The notes under the pieces were generated by a model, which did not search any database, was not told the origin of the DNA, and saw nothing but the letters and a program-made list of their open reading frames with translations. Positions 21,314 through 31,694 of a stretch of 64,000 nt of DNA are shown piece after piece (the stretch's first letter is position 1; each line of letters opens with the position of its first letter). Origin of the DNA: Channallabes apus (Eukaryota > Chordata > Actinopteri > Siluriformes > Clariidae); the NCBI GenBank assembly GCA_030522415.1, contig CM060107.1, forward strand, positions 5,754,847 to 5,818,846, read 5' to 3'. The position numbers and the translations under genes are program-made.

Positions 21314-21691
21314 TGTCAGTGAACTAACCCGGAGTTGACCAGAAGACTTAGCTTTAGCGGTTAGCCCGTGTAGCATGGATGGTAAACCCAAACGCGGAAG
21401 CAAGCGAGAAGGCAGAATAACCACGCGATTTAATCTAAGGACTCTTACAACAACGGAGCAAGGGAAAAACACTAATTTAACCCGCGTCCTATAAACACAC
21501 ACTCTAGACAGAAAGATAACCCAAGATAGTGAGTACTCACGATTTGGAAACGATACGAGCTGATCCGACATGGGCAAAACTCAATGACTGAGTGAGGTGG
21601 GATGCCATCTTGTCTCCTTTTATGCTTCCTGCTTTTGCGAGCTGGCTACTTCCGGGTCCTTGTGCCGGTCGTGACGCAAGTGTGTGTGACA
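21314..21691 (-). repeat. 5' LTR of the sushi-type element
   Basis: 378 bp with TGTCA and TGACA tips. About nine differences from the partner LTR. Confidence 0.93.
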
Positions 21692-21731
21692 GTTATTGTG
21701 TATCAGACTTTAACTATGTTTTAAATAAATA

Positions 21732-21905
21732 TTAGCACTGTCGCCTTGCACCTCCAGCATCTGGGTTTGATTCCTGCTTGGGTCGGAGCACATGGTGTTT
21801 GCATGTTCTCTCTGTGCTTGGCGTTTTTCTTTGAGTACTCCAGTTTCCTCCCACAGTCCAGTGACGTGCAGATTAGGCTAATTGGAGATCCCAAACTGCC
21901 CATTT
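21732..21905 (+). mobile_element. tRNA-derived SINE fragment
   Basis: TTAGCACTGTCGCCTTGCAC, then GGGTTTGATTCC and CACAGTCCAGTGACGTGCAG, the 5' half of the SINE family seen complete at 35903. The 3' half is missing. Confidence 0.7.
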
Positions 21906-22369
21906 GGAGGAAGACCCAAAATGGAACGACCAGGGCACAGCCCTGCCATAAGCCAGAAGCTGCTGGAATGCCAGTGCCATGTCAAGCCAGTTTTATATCA
22001 CATTACATATATTTATATATGGATTGTGCAGTATAGAGTGACATACAGTATATTTTAAGCATAAAAATATAGCTAATTTTAACCAGATATACAGTACAAA
22101 CACAATACAAATGGTTGTTTTTCTGTTGTTTCTTTGATATATATGTGTCTGCTAATTTTGAGAATTCAAAATTTTTTGTGACATCCTTTCCAAATTCCGG
22201 TAGTGGTAAAATGTACACGTTATAAAAGTAATGATAACTTTCATTCTACCTGACATATCCAAAAATCTACAAGCACACATTTACAGTATGTCTGAAGTCT
22301 CTGATAATACACACTGGCAGGACTTACACATAAGCACACACACATACACACACAAACACACATTTATAC

Positions 22370-23562
22370 ACTCACCTAAAGGATTATTAGGAACACCTGT
22401 TCAATTTCTCATTAATGCAATTATCTCATCAACCAATCACATGGCAGGTGCTTCAAAGCATTTAGCGGTGTGGTCCTGATCTCCAAACTGAATGTCAGAA
22501 TGGGAAAGAAAGGTGATTTTAGCAATTTTGAGCGTGGCATGATTGTTGGTGCCAGACGGGCCGGTCTGAGTATTTCACAATCTGCTCAGTTACTGGGATT
22601 TTCACACACAACCATTTCTAGGGTTTACAAAGAGTGGTGTGAAAAGGGAAAAACATCCAGTATGCGGCAGTCCTGTGGGCGAAAATGCCTTGTTGATGCT
22701 CGAGGTCAGAGGAGAATGGACCGACTGATTCAAGCTGATAGAAGAGCAACTTTGACTGAAGTAACCATTCGTTACAACCGAGGTATGCAGCAAAGCATTT
22801 GTGAAGCCACAACACGCACAACCTTGAGGCGGATGGGCTACAACAGCAGAAGACCCCACCGGGTACCACTCATCTCCACTACAAAGGAAAAAGAGGCTAC
22901 AATTTGCACGAGCTCACCAAAATCGTACAGTTGAAGACTGGAAAAATGTTGCCTGCTCTGATGAGTCTCGATTTCTGTTGAGACTCAAATGGAGTCAGAA
23001 TTTGTCGTAAACAGAATGAGAACATGGATCCATCATGCCTTGTTACCACTGTGCAGGCTGGTGGTGGTGGTGTATTGGTGTGGGGGATGTTTTCTTGGCA
23101 CACTTTAGGCCTCTTAGTGCCAATTGGGCATCGTTTAAATGCCATGGGCTACCTGAGCATTGTTTCTGACCATGTCCATCCCTTTATGACCACCATGTAC
23201 CCATCCTCTGATGGCTACTTCCAGCAGGATAATGCACCATGTCACAAAGCTCGAATCATTTCAAATTGGTTTCCTGAACATGACAATGAGTTCACTGTAC
23301 TAAAATGACCCCCACAGTCACCGGAGCTCAACCCAATAGAGCATCTTTGGGATGTGGTGGAACGGGAGCTTCGTGCCCTGGATGTGCATCCCACAAATCT
23401 CCATCAACTGCAAGATGCTATCCTATCGATATGTGTCAACATTTCTAAAGAATGATTTCAGCACCTTGTTGAATCAATGCCATGTAGAATTAAGGCAGGT
23501 CTGAAGGCGAAAGAGGGTCAAACACCCTATTAGTATGGTGTTCCTAATAATCCTTTAGGTCT
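22370..23562 (+). mobile_element. Tc1-like transposon with inverted ends
   Basis: Ends read CCTAAAGGATTATTAGGAAC and GTTCCTAATAATCCTTTAGG. It holds one decayed transposase gene. The right end runs straight into a large dinucleotide palindrome, so the outer TA duplication is not clear there. Confidence 0.85.
22500..23545 (+). pseudogene. Tc1-like transposase, inactivated
   Basis: N-terminal paired-type helix-turn-helix is readable (GDFSNFERGMIVGARRAGLS, then LLGFSHTTISRVYKEW) and a basic second half (NSRRPHRVPLIS). The DDE core follows in other frames: Asp in SDESRF near 22965, Asp in QQDNAPCHKA near 23235, and Glu in NPIEHLWDVVE near 23340. A frameshift near 22890 and an in-frame TGA at the usual Trp after FTVLK (about 23306) disable it. 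Confidence 0.85.
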
Positions 23563-23574
23563 CACCCACTATAC

Positions 23575-23610
<36 letters not shown>

Positions 23611-23611
23611 C

Positions 23612-23708
<97 letters not shown>

Positions 23709-23730
23709 AGTGCGGCTAGGGTGAGACCTG
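23559..23730. repeat. Palindromic TG/TA/CA microsatellite
   Basis: GGTCTCACCC, ACTATACTGTGTG, a TA core of about 70 bp, then CACACAGTATAGT and GGGTGAGACC. Arms are inverted copies, so the block can fold on itself. The right arm has a 7-base insertion (GCGGCTA). Confidence 0.85.
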
Positions 23731-23769
23731 TCAGTAAGCCAACATCTTAACCACTGCACTACCTCCTGC

Positions 23770-23995
23770 ACCGGTATAAAGTTTAAAGAGGCCTAATGGA
23801 AAGTTTACAGTACTTTTCTGCTTGGGTGAAGATAGCTGTTTGACCACAGACTTCTATCGTTTCTCGGGGGGAAAAATAACACATGTCTATGTGCTGATTG
23901 TGTTAATAACCACAAACGCTGCACATGACACAATGGTAAACTAAAGGTCAGTTACAAAGGATTCAGCAGTTCTCTTCATATGAAAAGTTTTATTT
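23770..23995 (+). repeat. Local duplicate of 15140-15370
   Basis: Same ordered blocks as 15140-15370 (TGACCACAGACTTCT, GGTAAACTAAAG). No coding potential seen. Confidence 0.5.
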
Positions 23996-23998
23996 ATT

Positions 23999-25815
23999 AG
24001 TGGTGCTTGAAAAGCATCACTATTGTTATCTTGCAAACTTATTATTCTTCTCTTTATTCTTCCGTGCAAAAGTTCGGCGCGTAACTAGTCCCGCACCGTT
24101 TGTCGTAGAACGATAAATGCGGTCTCATATCGTGCGGCCTAATCGGGAATGGGGTGCTATGACTTTTCTAAGGGGTGGGTGCTTAATTGCCCCCGCAGGG
24201 GGCAATTAAGCACCCAAAAAAGTCCCATAGGATAACATGGAGGGCAAATTTTGACGGATTGTGGCGCAGAGAGGGAATTTTGTAGAAACGTGAAATTCAC
24301 CCCATTTGAGGGGGTTTGCAACCTGTGTCAGAGGATACCCCGCACAAGGGTATAAGTTGTACCCCCGGGGCAATTGAGGTCCCCAAAGTTGCCCCATTGA
24401 CTTATAATGGGGAATTTATCGAATAATTAGTTTGTCGCAGACACATGAATGAGGTGTCAAACCGTTCGGCTGCTTTAGGGATGGGGTGCTATGCCTTTTC
24501 TGAGGGGCTGGGTGGTTAATTGCCCCCGCAGGGGGCAATTAATCGCCCATAGACTTATCATTTTAATGGCTAGTCCCGCACCGTTTGTCATGGACCCGTG
24601 AATGAGGTGTCAAATCGTACGGCTTGTCCGGGGGTGGGGTGCTATGACTTTGCTCAGGGCTGGGCGGTTAATTGCCCCCGCAGGGGGCAATTAAACTCTC
24701 ATAGACTTAACATTTTAACCGCTATTCCCGCACCGTTTGTCATACACCCATGACTGAGGTGTCATATCGTGCGGCTTATCCGGGGGTGGGTTGCTATGAC
24801 ATTGCTCAGGGCTTTTTTGTAGGCCCATGAATGAGGTGACAAACCGTTCGCCTCATTCGGGCATGGGGTTATATGATACCACTGAGGGCGGGCGGTTAAT
24901 TGCCCCCGCAGGGGGCAATTAACTGCTAGAACAACACCGTATGTTGTAGGCCCATAAATGGGGTGTCATATCGTGCGTCTTATCCGGCAGGGGTGTGCAG
25001 TGACCTCTCTGAGGGGCTGGGCTGTTAATTGCCCCAGCAGGGGGCAAATAATCCCTGGTCCCTCACCGTTTGTCGTAGACCCTTGAATGAGGTGTCATAT
25101 CGTGCGTCTTATCCGGGAGGGGTGTGCTGTGACCTGTCTGAGGGGCTGGGCGGTTAATTGCCCCCGCAGGGGGCAATTAATCGCTATTCCAGCACCGTTT
25201 GTCGTAGACCCTTGAATGAGGTGTCAAACCGTTCGGCTCAGTCGGGAATGGGGTTGTATGACACTACTGAGGGCGGGCGGTTAATTGCCCCCGCAGGGGG
25301 CAATTAACTGCTAGAACAAGACCGTATGTCGTAGGCCCATGAATGAGGTGTCATATCGTGCGTCTTATCCGGCAGGGGTGTGCAGTGATCTCTCTGAGGG
25401 GCTGGACTGTTAATTGCCCCAGCAGGGGGCAATTAATCCCTGGTCACTCACCGTTTGTCGTAGACCCTTGAATGAGGTGTCATATCGTGCGTCTTATCCG
25501 GGAGGGGTGTGCAGTGACCTGTCTGAGGGGCTGGGGGGTTAATTGCCCCCGCAGGGGGCAATTAATCGCTATTCCAGCACCATTTGTCGTAGGCCCTTGA
25601 ATAAGGTGTCAAACCGTTCGCCTCAGTCGGGAATGGGGTTGTATGACACTACTGAGGGCGGGCGGTTAATTGCCCCCGCAGGGGGCAATTAACCGCTCAT
25701 AGACTTGACATTGATTAAACTTTGCTTTGCGCACTTAACATGATTACCATGTTCCTATCATGGAGTTAAGCTGATTAGCTAGACTCGTGTTAACTTGCCA
25801 CGTCAAGCACCACTC
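23999..25815. mobile_element. Nonautonomous element bounded by AGTGGTGCTTGA ends
   Basis: Left end AGTGGTGCTTGAAAAGCATC and right end TCAAGCACCACT are inverted. Between them is a tandem array. No protein is encoded. Superfamily is not determined, and I found no clean target duplication. Confidence 0.5.
24183..25692. repeat. Ten-copy hairpin array with higher-order organisation
   Basis: Ten perfect or near-perfect hairpins (arm TTAATTGCCCCC, loop GCA or AGC) start at about 24183, 24516, 24668, 24896, 25024, 25153, 25280, 25410, 25539 and 25666. The last seven are spaced 127 to 130 bp. Units repeat in threes: 24896, 25280 and 25666 are alike, as are 25024 and 25410, and 25153 and 25539, giving a higher-order period near 386 bp. 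Each unit also carries CCGTTTGTCGTAG and GAATGAGGTGTCA motifs. Confidence 0.9.
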
Positions 25816-26156
25816 ACATTTTCTTCAGGAAATGTACCTCTCTAGTTTGTGATACTATTTTTATACTAAGTTTATCACTATATTATGTACGGTTTCTGAG
25901 ATATGGCCAGTGCGATTTTGTTTGGAGGCAGACCTGGAAAATTTTATACATTTCACCAACTGCAATGTATTGACATGATATGATGTCTCACATTTATTGT
26001 TTTGCAGCACCCAAAGTGCTCATTGTTACTGTGTTGTTGCACAGTGTTTTAGAATGATTGTACTGATGGTCAGTAACCTAGTGAACCAGTATAACAATGT
26101 AGGAATAATGATTACAAAGCATTTCTGTAGATCACTCTGGCTAAAGCTGTATGCAT

Positions 26157-26387
26157 TTTTTTTTTTTGGTCTTTTGGCTGCTCCCGACAAGGGGTCGCCA
26201 CAGCGGACTATCCAGTCCGCACTACAATTTGGTACAGGTTTTACGCCGGATACCCTTCCTGACACAACCCTCCCATTTTATCCGGGCTTGCATCCAGTGG
26301 CTGGGGTTTGGGCACTGGCTGGGAATCGAACCCAGGCCTTCCACATGGCAGACGAAACACCTACCACTGAGCCACCAGTGCCCATTG
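26157..26387 (-). mobile_element. tRNA-Gly-derived SINE
   Basis: The minus strand starts GGGCACTGGTGGCTCAGTGG (A box) and has a B box GGGTTCGATTCCC, close to tRNA-Gly(GCC). The body contains CCTTCCTGACACAACCCTCC on the plus strand and the tail is an A run. A 15-bp duplication TAAAGCTGTATGCAT flanks it (26142-26156 and 26388-26402). Confidence 0.9.
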
Positions 26388-26402
26388 TAAAGCTGTATGC
26401 AT

Positions 26403-26889
26403 AATGACAGAAATTTTAAATGTAATATAAATGTAATTGCCTTTGAAAGAGGTGAGGTCACAAAAGGTGGGGCTGCAATGAAAAAAAAAATGGCAGGTGA
26501 AATTCTTTCCATTTAATTTTCATGGCTAATAAAGAAACCGGTGTGGATAAGTGACAAAACAGTTTATCTGAAGACAGATAAAGTTCATTCTTTTCTACAT
26601 ACTGTACTTGCAAGCCTGCAGTACCTAAAAGGAAATAAAATATATCAATGTTTAATTTCAAAAATAGGGAAGGAATCCAGTAAGAAATAGGTTAAAACCA
26701 AACATCACACCTGTCTAAATGCTGAGGTGTTGGAACCCAGTGCTGAACCCTTGGCTGCTGCAAAAAATTGGACTAAGTCTAAACCAGACAGATGATTGTT
26801 TAGTATGTTTCCTGTGCAGAGTTTATGCTTATTAACACCACCAGGAGATAGACATATACACCACACTCAAAGCCACCAGTGCTGTGGCT
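26403..26889. other. No gene recognised
   Basis: Short noncoding segment between a SINE and an L2; nothing recognised. Confidence 0.5.
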
Positions 26890-27036
26890 GATCAGACATA
26901 CCCCTTTCACTCACTAGTCAGTGAAGTCTCAGTGTTTAAGTCTAGGCTAAAAACCTATTTATTTAACTAAGCATTTTTGTAAATAGATTAGCCTTTGGTA
27001 AGGGAGCAGATCTGGGGGACACATGGACGTAAAATA

Positions 27037-27258
27037 CAGTGGAACCTCGGATTACGAGTAACGCGGTTTACGCGTGTTCCGCAAGACGAGCAAAGATTTG
27101 TAATAAATTTTGAGTTGGAAAACGAGCATTGTCGTGTCTTGTGTGTACTGTTTCTTATAACACATGTGTGTGTGCGAGTAAAGCAAAATAAATTCTCAAT
27201 ACAGAGGTTAAAAATCCACTTTCTCCGTCAGCTCATCGCTATGTATGTGTGTATGTGT

Positions 27259-27319
<61 letters not shown>

Positions 27320-27656
27320 TGTAATCTGACACTGTGCTGGCTATGTGTGTGTGTGTATGTGTGTGTGTGTGTGTGTGTGTATGTGTGTGTGTGGATTTAA
27401 GTGCAGGATCCACCCAAAAGTTTGTACTATAGCCCGACAATGGACCAGTTTGTCCATCTCATATTTACACAAGCATAAATTAATGGGCTGTTACGCTGTT
27501 GCGAGCAACATTAAAATAAAGTGGAGAAGCTTTAATGATTTAGGAGAGAACAACAGTCTTTCCGTTAATGCATGTGTGTGTGTTTAATTCAGACGAGAGG
27601 AGAAAGATGAGAAAGGGGGAGACAAGGCTGAAAGCAAGAGTTTCCACTTACTCTAG

Positions 27657-27687
<31 letters not shown>

Positions 27688-27953
27688 GCGCCTGCACGCA
27701 CAAAGGAAACACTTACAGTACCTGTCGGGATTTATTTTTACATTTTTGAAAGGTAAAGTGCAGGTTAATTTTTTATTTATTTTTACTTAATATTTTGGAT
27801 TAATTATTTTGATGTATTAATTTTTTTAGGCTGGAGAACGAATAATTTAAGTTCCCATTATTTCTTATGTGAAAATTAAATTTGATTTACGAGTGTTTTG
27901 GAATACGAGCCCGCTTCCGGAACGAATTATGCTCGTAATCTGAGGTTTCACTG
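27037..27953. mobile_element. mariner-type MITE with TA duplication
   Basis: Ends CAGTGGAACCTCGGATTACG and GTAATCTGAGGTTTCACTG are inverted and flanked by TA (27035-27036 and 27954-27955). Contains (GT)n at about 27255-27395 and (CA)n at about 27660-27687. No transposase. Relics of the family occur at 14.8, 30.15, 35.8, 43.4 and 47.2 kb. Confidence 0.88.
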
Positions 27954-28674
27954 TATTATGGTGAACTGGTATCTTTAGATGCTGTCTTCCTCACTCTCAT
28001 TGATCAGTCAGGTTTGTTGACGGTGAGGTGATTGGTTGCTTTACATCTCAGGGAGCCCTCATGTTTGTGTTTCCTTCTGGTTCTCCCTTTTAGTTGTGCT
28101 GTCATAGTTAGTCCTGCCGGAGTCCCTGCTTGCACTCTACAATAAATATACATTCACATTATATACATTGTGTGACAGTGCTCTCTTCTCCTCTCTCTCT
28201 TTTTTCCTCTACTATCTCTCTGTTGAGCCATACATGTCGCTCCTGAGCAGCCAGTGATCCAGACCCACTATGCCCTCTGGAGCTGTCTAACTCGTCCTGG
28301 AGTCCTGCATCTGGTTGGAGATCTCCTCGCATGGAAGCCCCGTGTGGTCTGCCTAGGATGCGTGTGGCGACTGGGGACCGTTCACTCGATAGTTCAGGAC
28401 TTTAACACATCTCCTGTAGTATAACAGATGTAGTATAAAAAATGCCGGATAGAGTCTGGCAGTGGTATGTACGGACACTGGTTGCTCCGTTAAATATGGG
28501 CTAGATTAAATAAACTGGTTGCTTTATGTCCAAGCCTTTATGTCTGTGTTTCCTCCTGGCTCTCCCTTTCAGGTGTGCTGTCAGAGTTAATACTTCCCGA
28601 GTCCTTGCTGGCACTCTGCACCAAATATGCATTCACTATACTGTATATTATGTGACTGTGACCATACCTAATTG

Positions 28675-28702
28675 TTCTCTTCTCTTCTCTTCTCTTCTCT
28701 TC
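28675..28702. repeat. (TTCTC)n pentanucleotide repeat
   Basis: Five or so TCTCT-type pentamers within the L2 UTR duplicate. Confidence 0.8.
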
Positions 28703-29760
28703 CATCACTACTTCTTTCTCTCTCCTTGTCTCTCTCTGTCGACCTACTGTACACTGTAAAAAATCTTATGTGCTATCTACTTTAAAAAAATATGGTAACA
28801 AAATTGCACATATTATTTTAAAGCAGTTTTTAAGGCTTGATTTTTTTTGTGGAATTTACTTAAATAAATAATGTAAAAAAAATCCTAAATTCTTTAGCCA
28901 GACACATGATGATTTTAACATTATTAGTGGAATAATCTTTTTTTAGTTTACGCAGATAAAACAAAAGGTACTCATATGTATTAAGGAAAATTACTTAATA
29001 ATATAAAAAACATAATGCATTTTGGTGTTAAACATGCTTTTATTTCATGTTTCACTGGTATCAAAATATTAAACACTGTGTAAAATAGTGTACATAACAT
29101 TTACAGCAGTTTTATGATCTGTAAAACAATTTGTAAAACAGTTTGTAACTGGCAATTTCTATGCCATTGAAATTAACTGTTTAGCATTATATGCTAACAT
29201 CTTTTCTTGTGGGTATAGTCATATTCTGTACTAAAACCTGAGAGAACTTGTACAGTAAACCATTTCATATCTCTGTAACATTGTAAAACACAAACTCCCC
29301 AAAACTTGTTTCAGTGAACTGTGGAGACACTACAACAAACTGAAGTATGCTAATGGCTAATGGCGGACAGGATGTTTTCAGAAATGTTCACAATGTTTAA
29401 TTTATTTCATTTATATTGCTGACACTAGTACAAACAAAGTACAAAACAAAGGAGCTTAATAGTTCAGGACTGGAATTTCCAACAGTTTCGTCCCTGAGTC
29501 TCCAATAACAAACTGTACTCCATTTTCACTTAAAGACATCAACTGATATATTAAACTTCCAGCCTTCTAACTGATGAGTGCCAAACAATTCCTGCTATCT
29601 GTTGTCACTGAAATGAGGATGGGTTGCCTGTTGAGTCTGGCTCCTCTGAGGTTCTGAGTTTTTCCTTTCCATGGTTGCCCACCGCTTGCTCATCAAGGAC
29701 AATCTAATCATTCTGATTCATACATATATTCTCACACATCTCATAATCATTTTAGTACAA

Positions 29761-30640
29761 TTTAATAAACATTGATGCGGGTGACGATCTAAGTGTATCA
29801 GATTAGCACTTAGAATAGTTTACATATTAGAATCTTACTATTCTCTCATCTCTTCAGCAAAAATTATCAATTTATGGTCCTGTACTGTATATACATATTT
29901 TCTCAAGCAAACAGTACCAGAAATAACTTTCATCTTTAAGAAGCAATTGTTGAAAAGCAAAATTCTTTCACAATGATGTGAGAGACTAATAAAGTCATAC
30001 ATTAAACGATTACTTCAGCTGCTGAAGGTGAATTTACAAGCTATTGAATCATAGAATACTTAGTATTGCCCAGATATGTTTTTTTATTTTTATTTTTAGG
30101 CTCCAGTTGTGTTAAATATCACAACAATGCCACAGTGAAAAAAGATACATACAGTGAAACCTTGGATTGCGAGTAACTTATTTAAATAAGTAACTAATTT
30201 TAAATAAGTTTTAATTTGTTAAATGAGCAATTAAATATACTGTGTATATATACAGTATACTGTATTATATATAGTTATTATATATTATATATCAATTATT
30301 ATATATTATTATATATATTATATTATATATATATATATTTATGTACCATTTATGTATAGATCATTAATAGACCATTGTTAAAAGCGCTATATAAGTAAAA
30401 TTTAATTGAAATAAATAGAATATAAAATGCAATTAAAATCTGCACCAGAATGCCAGAAGTTTTTTTTTATTTTTTTTTTATCATGTTCACTGTTTTTATA
30501 TGTGAATGAGGTCAGGCCATTGGTTTTATGAGCCTTCTACTATATATGAACACTGACATTATTTTCTTTTCTTTACGTTTATATCATACTATTGATTTGA
30601 TTTGTGTAATATATTTAATATTTCCAAATGTTTTGTCCCA
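29761..30640. other. AT-rich noncoding with small relics
   Basis: Contains a mariner end (ACAGTGAAACCTTGGATTGC at 30151), TATATA runs, and a short L2 tail at about 30362-30405. No gene. Confidence 0.5.
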
Positions 30641-30645
30641 GCCAG

Positions 30646-30651
30646 TTTATT
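30646..30651 (-). terminator. Poly(A) signal of gene A2
   Basis: AATAAA on the minus strand, about 106 bp beyond the A2 stop codon, in a ATATAAAATAAACTGG context. A plausible polyadenylation signal. Confidence 0.5.
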
Positions 30652-30756
30652 TTATATCATTAATTGTCAGCTAGATAATCAACTTAAAACAGATTAAAAA
30701 GAGAACCAGAGGAAACACACCAGTTTTTACAACATAACACCTTGTTCTGCTCAGCG

Positions 30757-31652
30757 TCACCGAGGCTGTGAGGCGACTGTAATGTAGGTCACACTGGTCA
30801 CTACATCTAATGATGTGTTTTCCTTAGCAGCGGCTATGGATCCTGTGCTGTGTTGGTGAATGTTTTCTTCCTGTAAAGATGGACAAAGAAAGAACTGTAA
30901 AGACAACATCGAACAACTGATCTTCCCTATCTTAGTGTTTACTACATGTGTACAATATTTCTGAAATTCCTAATAATGATACTTAATATAATGAAAACTG
31001 AACATTTACATGCTGTGGGTGGGATAACAAGTATTGAAGCAAAATATAGCAGCACATACTGTATATTGCGTATATTATAAAGGCTGTTCTGTTTTGTAAT
31101 GTTAATGTGTACTATGTCATAAGCTGAACTGTACTGTGTGTCCTACATAGTGAGTAGGGCTGGGCAATATTGCCCAAAATCTTTTTATTTTATTATTTTT
31201 TTATTTATGAACATAATACAATTTTTTAATTACATTTCTTTAAAGTGTTTTAATTTATTAGAATGGACATTAGCTAAATAGATCCATAGCAAAAAATAAT
31301 AATAACTAGAGAGCAAAAAAATTTAAGTGTGTCTATGCGACTGCCGGGTCAGTTCTAATGAGTGTGGCTATTATTCAGTGCCTGTATTCATATAACTCCT
31401 GTCAGTGGTGGAGTGGTGGGGGGGGTCATGCACACTCCTCTGGGACAGACACAGAGAACGGTAAACAGGAATTAAGCTCTCAAACAAATACTTCCCAACA
31501 GAATATCGTAGGTCAGATCACATAAATTCTTTTTTGCCCAAAGAGTGTATTATACTGACGTGGTGACAGTGTAAAGACACCCCCTGACACCATCCGATGT
31601 TAACTTTGAGCCGAAAATTTAAAGCAGTTTTATAATGGCCACCTAGGTGCAC

Positions 31653-31694
<42 letters not shown>

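Larger units (their letters stand above)
16259..21691 (-). mobile_element. Full-length sushi-type chromovirus (Ty3/gypsy LTR retrotransposon)
   Basis: Two 378-bp LTRs bound the element and a 5-bp duplication GTTAT flanks it (16254-16258 and 21692-21696). In minus orientation the order is gag (CCHC knuckle), protease, reverse transcriptase, RNase H, integrase and a C-terminal chromodomain. The priming site right after the 5' LTR is complementary to a stretch inside the LTR, the self-priming design known in the Tf1/sushi group. Pol is broken by frameshifts and an L2 insertion at 18962-19330. The LTRs differ at about nine positions (2 to 3 percent by eye), mostly transitions. Confidence 0.92.
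26890..29760 (+). mobile_element. L2 ORF2 end and 3' UTR, split by insertions
   Basis: Begins with the last ORF2 codons ([11 protein letters not shown] near 26935) and continues through UTR blocks also found inverted at 60.9-61.9 kb: TGGTGAACTGGTATC, CATCTCAGGGAGCCCTCATG, then ATGAGGATGGGTTGCC near 29620. A mariner MITE interrupts it at 27037-27953. A UTR block is present twice (28060-28200 and 28540-28700). Sequence at 28760-29440 is unlike the other L2 copies and may be another insertion. Confidence 0.75.

Noticed and set aside
24183..25692. CRISPR-like array of regularly spaced palindromes
   Set aside because: Spacers are themselves repeated, the host is a vertebrate, and the structure is a satellite with higher-order units.
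26157..26387. tRNA-Gly gene
   Set aside because: The A and B boxes belong to a SINE with a 15-bp duplication and an A tail.
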